Assembly (NCBI GenBank): GCA_046160725.1
Contig: JBJXHB010000490.1
Span: 1-6,255, forward strand
Direction: 5' to 3'
Source of the DNA: JBJXHB01 sp046160725
GTDB lineage: Bacteria > Pseudomonadota > Gammaproteobacteria > Burkholderiales > Burkholderiaceae_C
DNA: 6,255 nucleotides
The position numbers and the translations under genes were made by a program. Numbering within the stretch: position 1 is the first letter of the stretch; the number at the start of each line of letters is the position of its first letter. Under the pieces are notes generated by a model. It did not search any database. It was not told where the DNA came from and saw only the letters and a program-made list of their open reading frames with translations. Of the stretch, positions 1 to 4,306 are shown piece by piece.

Positions 1-635
1 CCGGCACCGCGTTCCGCTATGGCTACTCGACCGATGTGCTGGGTTGCATCGTCGAGGCACTGGACGGCGTGACGCTGGGTGCGTCGCTGCAGCGGCGGCT
101 GTTCGGCCCACTCGGCATGCGCGACACCGGCTTCGAGGAGACACCGCTCGACCCGGGCCGGCAGGCGCAGGCGCATGCGGCGGATGCCGCCTGGCATGCC
201 ACGATCCCGCGCATCGGACGCCGTGTCGTGGGCCAGCCCTGGATGGACAGTGGCGGCGGCGGCCTGATCAGCACGCTGGACGATGTGGTGGCCTTTGGCC
301 GGCTGCTGGCCGACGGGGCCGTTCTCGAAGGCCGGCGCCTGTTGAGCGAGCGCTTGTTTGCCGAGATGGCGCGCGACCAGCTGCCGGCCGGGGTGGAAGG
401 ACCGGCGGGCTACTGCGGCCCGGGCTTCGGCTTCGGCCTGGGCCTGGCGGTGCGGCTGGACTGGGGGCCGGCGGCCATGCCCTGCGGCGCCGGCGAACTG
501 GTCTGGTCCGGCATCAGCGGCACGGCGCTGTTCGTATCGCCGCGTGAGTGTTGGTTCGCCGTGCTGATGAGCGCCAACATGGCCTCGCGCATGCTGGCGC
601 GCATGGGCTTCCGCCGGGCCGTCGCGCGGCTCTGA
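1..635 (+). CDS. Serine hydrolase, class C beta-lactamase-like family (5' end missing)
   Basis: The frame is open from the window edge and ends at TGA 633-635, so only about the C-terminal 210 residues are visible. The first residues read (P)GTAFRYGYSTDVLG, with the proline codon only partly present. This matches the PGTxFxY(S)xxxDVLG signature around the catalytic tyrosine of EstB-type esterases and class C beta-lactamase relatives; the tyrosine is probably the codon at 18-20. Next come FGPLGMRDTGF (about 103-136), GGGGLISTLDD (about 252-284) and FGFGLG, all typical of the family. WSGISGT (504-524) fits the third active-site motif, equivalent to KTG/HxG. The nucleophile motif SxxK lies upstream and cannot be checked. 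Members hydrolyse esters, D-amino peptides or beta-lactams, and the substrate cannot be told from sequence. Any signal peptide would also be out of view. Family assignment is firm; calling it a true beta-lactamase would not be justified. Confidence 0.88.
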   Translation, partial: GTAFRYGYSTDVLGCIVEALDGVTLGASLQRRLFGPLGMRDTGFEETPLDPGRQAQAHAADAAWHATIPRIGRRVVGQPWMDSGGGGLISTLDDVVAFGRLLADGAVLEGRRLLSERLFAEMARDQLPAGVEGPAGYCGPGFGFGLGLAVRLDWGPAAMPCGAGELVWSGISGTALFVSPRECWFAVLMSANMASRMLARMGFRRAVARL

Positions 636-645
636 CGCGGCAACG

Positions 646-665
646 CCGACCCATACCGGGGTCGG
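646..665 (+). terminator. Hairpin after the serine hydrolase, possible weak terminator
   Basis: CCGACCC (646-652) pairs perfectly with GGGTCGG (659-665) around the 6-nt loop ATACCG, starting 10 bp after the hydrolase stop codon. There is no T-tract after the stem, so it is not a canonical intrinsic terminator. It may act as a weak or Rho-assisted terminator, stabilise the 3' end, or be chance in GC-rich DNA. Confidence 0.35.
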
Positions 666-684
666 GGCCGGCGCCCATCCGGCC
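666..684. repeat. Second inverted repeat abutting the first hairpin
   Basis: GGCCGG (666-671) pairs with CCGGCC (679-684) around a 7-nt loop, starting on the base after the previous stem ends. The two together form a tandem stem-loop. With a 6-bp all-GC stem, chance is a real possibility at this base composition. Confidence 0.3.
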
Positions 685-706
685 TGCCTAAGATCGGCCA
701 TCCGGC
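675..706. repeat. Direct repeat CCATCCGGC, two copies 23 bp apart
   Basis: CCATCCGGC occurs at 675-683 and again at 698-706. Allowing one mismatch, the match extends to 12 bp (CGsCCATCCGGC, from 672 and 695). The 23-bp spacing is about two helical turns, so a dimeric regulator could bind both copies on the same DNA face. They flank the most AT-rich patch of the gap. The encoded LuxR-type regulator is one candidate binder, but nothing in the sequence proves it. Confidence 0.3.
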
Positions 707-729
707 GCACCGCGTCGGCGGCCAGGTCG

Positions 730-735
730 AAGGAG
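730..735 (+). promoter_or_regulatory. Ribosome binding site for the CmpX-like membrane protein
   Basis: AAGGAG lies 6 nt before ATG 742-744. It supports this start over the alternative-frame ATG at 750. It is the best Shine-Dalgarno match ahead of the genes in the window. Confidence 0.8.
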
Positions 736-741
736 CGCGAG

Positions 742-1965
742 ATGGACGCATGGAACCGCCTGCTGGGGGCGATGGGCGACACGTTGGGGCCATACGCGCC
801 GCGGGTGCTGGGCGCGCTGGTCATCGTGGCCGTGGCCTGGGTGCTGGCCCGCGTGGTCCAGGTGTCGGTGCTGCGGCTGGCCGAGCGGTCGCGCCTGGAC
901 GAGCGCCTGCACAACCCGGGCATGGCGGCGCTGCTGGCCAATGTCGCGCGCTGGCTGGTCTGGCTTTTTGCGCTGCCCGCGCTGTTGGGCACGCTGGAGC
1001 TGAAGGGACTGCTCGACCCGGTCAACGCCATGCTGTCGCGCCTGCTCGGGTTTGCGCCGCAGCTGTTGGGGGCGTTGGTGATTCTGGGCGTCGGTCTGGT
1101 GCTGGGCGGCATCCTGCGCCAGATCGTCAGCGGGTTGCTCAAGGCGGCAGGCTCGGAGAAGCTGGCGGCGCGGCTGGGGCTGGGCGCCGCCCTGGGCGAG
1201 GCTGGTCTGGCGGGCATCGCAGGGTCGGTGGTCTATGTGCTGGTCCTGCTGCCCACCGTGGCGGGTGCATTGCAGGCGCTGGGGCTGGAGGCCGTCTCGC
1301 GTCCGGTCGGCCAGCTGCTGGACAAGGTCTTCGACCTGATCCCGCGCTTGTTCTCGGCCGGCCTGATCGTCGGCATTGCCGCGTTGATCGGTCGCGCCCT
1401 GGCCAGCGTGGTCAGCGGCCTGCTTGCCGGCCTGGGCTTCAATGCTTTGCCGCAGCGGCTGGGCCTGCCGTCGGTGGGCCGCGGTGGCCGTCGCGACGCC
1501 AGCGAGCTGGCCGGCGGCCTGGTGATGGCGGCCATCGTGTACCTGGCGCTGGTCCAGGCCTGCGAGGTGATCGGCTTCCACATCCTGACCGAGGCGGTGG
1601 CGGCGTTGGGCGGCGTGCTGGTGCGCGTGGCCGTGGCACTGCTGCTGGCCGGCGTGGGCCTGTGGCTGGCAACCCTGGCGGCCGATGCGGTGCGCAACAG
1701 CGCGATGCGCCATGCCGGTGTGGTGGCCACGCTGGTGCGGGCCGCCATCCTGTTCTTCACCGCCGCGCTGGCCCTGCACCAGGCTGGGTTGCCGGCGGTC
1801 ATCGTCACCATCGCCTTCACGGCCGTGGTGGGCGCCATTGCGGTCGGCCTGGCGGTGGCGGTGGGTGTCGGCGGGCGGCATGTGGCGGCGCGGCTGCTGG
1901 AGCGGGCCGTCGATGCCTTCGACGGCAAGCCGCGAGCCGGCGATGACCAAAGCCAGCAGCGCTGA
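742..1965 (+). CDS. Multi-pass membrane protein, CmpX / 'conserved TM helix' MscS-like group
   Basis: The protein has 407 residues, is very hydrophobic, and starts at an ATG with a strong ribosome binding site. It is built from four repeats of about 85-95 residues. Each has an amphipathic/transmembrane helix (often led by A/I-P-x-h-h-G-A-h-h-I, at about 19, 105, 200 and 286), a basic stretch, and a second transmembrane helix (about 62-90, 153-185, 253-283, 322-355). This pattern matches the conserved-TM-helix repeat proteins usually annotated as mechanosensitive channels, of which Pseudomonas CmpX is a known example. The C-terminal helix (about 356-378) ends GVGGRHVAARLLE, like the pore-helix end of such proteins (GLGGRDVAxxxLE). 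No MscS beta domain or cytoplasmic cage follows: only about 25 polar residues remain. The last 23 bp overlap the kinase gene, suggesting co-translation. Location is the inner membrane. A role in membrane tension or osmotic response is family-based inference, and channel activity is unproven. Confidence 0.8.
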   Translation: MDAWNRLLGAMGDTLGPYAPRVLGALVIVAVAWVLARVVQVSVLRLAERSRLDERLHNPGMAALLANVARWLVWLFALPALLGTLELKGLLDPVNAMLSRLLGFAPQLLGALVILGVGLVLGGILRQIVSGLLKAAGSEKLAARLGLGAALGEAGLAGIAGSVVYVLVLLPTVAGALQALGLEAVSRPVGQLLDKVFDLIPRLFSAGLIVGIAALIGRALASVVSGLLAGLGFNALPQRLGLPSVGRGGRRDASELAGGLVMAAIVYLALVQACEVIGFHILTEAVAALGGVLVRVAVALLLAGVGLWLATLAADAVRNSAMRHAGVVATLVRAAILFFTAALALHQAGLPAVIVTIAFTAVVGAIAVGLAVAVGVGGRHVAARLLERAVDAFDGKPRAGDDQSQQR

Positions 1966-3631
1966 GCCGTTGGCCGCCCGGCCAGGCGTCAACGACGCCC
2001 CGGCCGCCGTGGCCGAGTCGCCTCAGGCAACGCCAACGGCGTCCTGGCTGCGGCGTTGGTGGGACAGGCGCGGCCTGCCGGTGCAGGTGCTGCTGTGCGG
2101 CGCGGGCATGACCTTGGTCCTGGCCTGGCTGGCGCATGGGCCTTTCGCCGAGGTGCTGGCCGGTGGGCTGGCCGGTTCGCTGCCGGCGCTGCCGCTGCTG
2201 GTGGCCGGTGCGCTGGTGGCGGGCGCCGCATCCTGGCCGGCCTGGCGGGCCGCACGCGCGCTGGACGCCATCGGCGAGGCCGCCCGCACGCTGCGCCGCG
2301 ACGACGCACCGGACGACCTGGACCTGCCGCTGCAGATCGCCTGCGCCGAGCTGCAGCGCAGCAGCGCGCGGTTGCGCCGCATGGTGCAGGCCATGCGCGA
2401 GCGCCGGCTGGCGCTGCTGGCCCGCAATGCCGAGCTGGGCCAGCAGTTGCACCAGCGTACGCACGAGTTGAGCACGCTGCAGGACCTGTCGCTCAACCTG
2501 GCCAGCAAGCGCGACCTGCACGAGCTGGTGGACGAGGCCCTGCGCGCTTTGGAGCAGACGGTGGACTACGGCAGTGCGTCGCTGTGGGCGCGCGAGGCCC
2601 TGCAGCCGGCCGCGCCGGTGCTGCTGATGGGGTACCGCAGCGGCGAGACCGGCGACGACGCCACGCTGGGTGGCCTGGTCGGCCAGCGCCTGTCACGGGC
2701 CAACCTGCTGCGCTACGAGCAGTTCGAGCGTGAGCGCGAGCCGGTGGTGGACAACGATGCGCGCCAGAGCCTGCTGTCCTGGCTGTGGGAGCTGGTCACC
2801 GACGACGCGCGCACGTCGGCGCTGTACCGGGGATCCCGGTCATGGATGGGCGTGCCGTTGAAGTTCCACGATGCGGTGCTGGGCGTGCTGCGCGTGGACC
2901 ACGACCGCCCCGGCTACTTCACACCGGAGCGGGCGCGCCTCTTGAACGCGGTGTGCAGCCAGGCGGCCCTGGCCATGCGCCATGCGCAGATGCTGTCGGC
3001 CTCGCGCGAGGTGGCCGTGCTGGCGGAGCGCAACCGCATCGCCCGCGACCTGCACGACGCGGTGTCGCAGACGCTGTTCGCGGCGCAGATGGTGGCCGGC
3101 ACGCTGGTGCGCATCGGCCAGCGCGACGGCGCGGACTGGGCGCGACAGGCGGTGCTGCTGGAGCGGCTGAGCCGTGGCGCCCTGGCTGAGATGCGCCTGC
3201 TGATGTATGAGCTGAAGCCGGACGCCCTGGAGCAGACACCGCTGGCGGAGCTGTTGCAGCTGGCCGTGGAGGCCCTGCAGTGCCGCGGCGACCTGCAACT
3301 GCAGGCCAGCCTGGCGCCGGCCGACGACCTGCCGGTGCTGGTGCGCCAGCACCTGTACCGCATGGCGCAGGAGGCGCTGTCGAACATCGCCCGCCACAGC
3401 CGCGCCCGCCAGGCCAGCGTGCTGTGGCAGGTGGACAGGACCGCGGCGCGCCTGCGCATCGCCGATGACGGAGTCGGCTTCGATCCGGCACGGCCCCGGC
3501 CTGGGCATTTCGGCCTGGGCAACCTGGCCACGCGCGCACGTGAGATCGGTGCGCAATTGACGATCCGATCCGCGCCCGGAGAAGGCACGGACATCTTGGT
3601 GGAGTGGACACGCGATGAACCGAGAACCTGA
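1943..3631 (+). CDS. GAF-domain sensor histidine kinase, HisKA_3 (NarX/DegS-type)
   Basis: From ATG 1943 the protein has 562 residues. It has an Ala/Pro-rich N-terminus (1-33), two transmembrane segments (about 46-64 and 69-97) joined by a very short loop, and a charged helical coiled coil (about 100-180). A GAF domain (about 185-345) includes SWMGVPL and VLGVLRVDH and ends in the usual ARLLNAVCSQAALAM helix. The HisKA_3 box is RNRIARDLHDAVSQTLF with phospho-acceptor H371. The ATPase domain has an N box at QEALSNIARHS (N481), a G1 box DDGVGF (508-513), GHFGLGN (521-527) and GEGT (546-549). All catalytic boxes are intact. It should autophosphorylate H371 and pass the phosphate to D61 of the next gene's product. 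The frame is open upstream to 1685, but 1943 avoids a long overlap; GTG 2009 is a possible later start. No clear Shine-Dalgarno precedes 1943, so coupling to the gene upstream is likely. The signal is unknown. Confidence 0.92.
   Translation: MTKASSAEPLAARPGVNDAPAAVAESPQATPTASWLRRWWDRRGLPVQVLLCGAGMTLVLAWLAHGPFAEVLAGGLAGSLPALPLLVAGALVAGAASWPAWRAARALDAIGEAARTLRRDDAPDDLDLPLQIACAELQRSSARLRRMVQAMRERRLALLARNAELGQQLHQRTHELSTLQDLSLNLASKRDLHELVDEALRALEQTVDYGSASLWAREALQPAAPVLLMGYRSGETGDDATLGGLVGQRLSRANLLRYEQFEREREPVVDNDARQSLLSWLWELVTDDARTSALYRGSRSWMGVPLKFHDAVLGVLRVDHDRPGYFTPERARLLNAVCSQAALAMRHAQMLSASREVAVLAERNRIARDLHDAVSQTLFAAQMVAGTLVRIGQRDGADWARQAVLLERLSRGALAEMRLLMYELKPDALEQTPLAELLQLAVEALQCRGDLQLQASLAPADDLPVLVRQHLYRMAQEALSNIARHSRARQASVLWQVDRTAARLRIADDGVGFDPARPRPGHFGLGNLATRAREIGAQLTIRSAPGEGTDILVEWTRDEPRT
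3601..3604 (+). promoter_or_regulatory. Ribosome binding site for the response regulator, inside the kinase gene
   Basis: GGAG lies 10 nt before ATG 3615 within the last codons of the kinase. The spacing is slightly long but usable. It supports ATG 3615 as the start, giving a 17-bp overlap with the kinase gene. Confidence 0.5.
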
Positions 3632-4265
3632 GCCCCGCATCCGCATCGCGCTGGTCGACGACCATCCCATGGTGCGCATCGGCCTGGCCGCGCTGATCGG
3701 CGCCGAGGCCGGTTTCGAGCTGGTCGGCGAGGCCGGCAGCGGCGCCGAGGCGCTGGCGCTGTTGCCGGCGCTGCGGCCCGATGTCGTGCTGGTGGACCTG
3801 GTGATGCCGGGCCTGGACGGCGTGGCCACCATCGAGCGCCTGGTGCCGCTGCTGCCGAAGGCGCGCTTCGTGGTCCTGACCAGCCTGGTCGATGCGCAGC
3901 AGATCCAGCGCGCGATCGCCGCCGGCGCCAGCGGCTACCTGCTGAAGAACACCGGCACCCAGCAGCTGATCACGGTGCTGCGCGAGACCCATGCCGGGCG
4001 CCGCGTGATGGCGCCGGAGGCCACCGACGCCATGATCGCTGCGGCGCAGCACCGTCAACCCGGCGCGGACCTCACGGCGCGCGAGCGCGAGCTGCTGGCG
4101 CTGATGGTGCGTGGCATGGCGAACCAGGACATCGCCCGCGAGCTTGCCATCGCGCTGCCGACGGTGAAGTTCCACGTCGGCAACATCCTGGGCAAGCTGG
4201 GCGTGGACAACCGCACCGAGGCGGTGCTGATGGCCATCAAATACAAGCTGGCGCCAGGGCCCTGA
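3615..4265 (+). CDS. NarL/FixJ-family response regulator with LuxR-type HTH
   Basis: This 216-residue protein has the usual length for the family. The receiver domain (about 8-125) has the acidic pair D15-D16 in LVDDHPMVRIGL, phospho-acceptor D61 in VLVDLVMPGLDG, switch residue T89 in VVLTS, and K111 in GYLLKN. A linker (about 126-150) leads to a GerE/LuxR DNA-binding domain (about 152-206). That domain contains LTAREREL, NQDIARELAIALPTVKFHV (the helix-turn-helix) and GNILGKLGVDNRTEAV. All phosphorylation residues are present, so it should be a phosphorylation-activated transcription factor. It overlaps the kinase gene by 17 bp and is the kinase's evident partner. Target genes are unknown; autoregulation of the region before 742 is possible. 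The recognition helix has F186 where N, T or S is more common (TVKxH), a minor variation. Pairing and family are near certain. Confidence 0.95.
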   Translation: MNREPEPRIRIALVDDHPMVRIGLAALIGAEAGFELVGEAGSGAEALALLPALRPDVVLVDLVMPGLDGVATIERLVPLLPKARFVVLTSLVDAQQIQRAIAAGASGYLLKNTGTQQLITVLRETHAGRRVMAPEATDAMIAAAQHRQPGADLTARERELLALMVRGMANQDIARELAIALPTVKFHVGNILGKLGVDNRTEAVLMAIKYKLAPGP

Positions 4266-4306
4266 GGGTGCCGCGCGTCCGCGCTGGCCACCCAAAGCCA
4301 CCTCAG
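4262..4306. terminator. Inverted repeat between convergent genes, possible bidirectional terminator
   Basis: Only 37 bp separate the two converging stop codons. GGGTG (4266-4270) pairs with CACCC (4289-4293), continuing inward as CC/GG and then GCGC (4273-4276) with GCGC (4281-4284) around loop GTCC. This gives 11 bp with two one-base bulges. A competing outer stem pairs CTGAGG (4262-4267) with CCTCAG (4301-4306) and takes in both stop codons. No T-tract follows on either strand, so a canonical Rho-independent terminator is not supported. A shared termination or transcript-end structure is likely from position. Confidence 0.5.

Larger units (their letters stand above)
636..741. promoter_or_regulatory. 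Intergenic region: likely hydrolase transcript end and promoter region of the membrane-protein/two-component operon
   Basis: This is the only non-coding gap over 100 bp in the window. It holds two adjacent hairpins (646-665, 666-684), a 9-bp direct repeat (675-683 and 698-706) and a ribosome binding site at 730-735. The least GC-rich patch is around 687-695. TAAGAT at 689-694 matches the sigma70 -10 consensus at 4 of 6 positions, but no acceptable -35 box lies about 17 bp upstream. I therefore do not call a defined promoter. A promoter is expected here because the three genes downstream overlap each other. Confidence 0.4.

Noticed and set aside
1..635. Calling the first gene an antibiotic-resistance beta-lactamase
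   Set aside because: Only the broad serine hydrolase fold is supported. The SxxK motif is out of view and the visible motifs fit esterase/peptidase relatives at least as well.
687..695. Sigma70 promoter with TAAGAT as -10
   Set aside because: It matches only 4 of 6 positions and has no -35 element at a suitable distance (the region is GGCCGG), so it was kept only as a remark in the intergenic entry.
1685..1942. N-terminal extension of the kinase from an upstream in-frame ATG
   Set aside because: It would overlap the membrane protein by about 280 bp and adds an Arg/Trp/Pro-rich stretch that is a frame shadow. ATG 1943 gives a normal short operon overlap.
742..1965. Calling the membrane protein a true MscS channel (mscS)
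   Set aside because: The MscS beta domain and cytoplasmic cage are absent. Only the repeated helices and a pore-helix-like end are visible, so no gene symbol is given.
688..1992. Long open frame of 434 codons on the - strand opposite the membrane protein
   Set aside because: It is antisense to a clear gene with a strong ribosome binding site. The translation is rich in Gln, Arg, His and Ala, typical of a reverse-strand shadow in high-GC DNA, with no recognisable domain.
2919..4301. Open frame of 460 codons on the - strand across the kinase and regulator
   Set aside because: It lies opposite two well-conserved domains families on the + strand. Its own translation is low-complexity Ala/Arg/Gln/Pro and resembles nothing.
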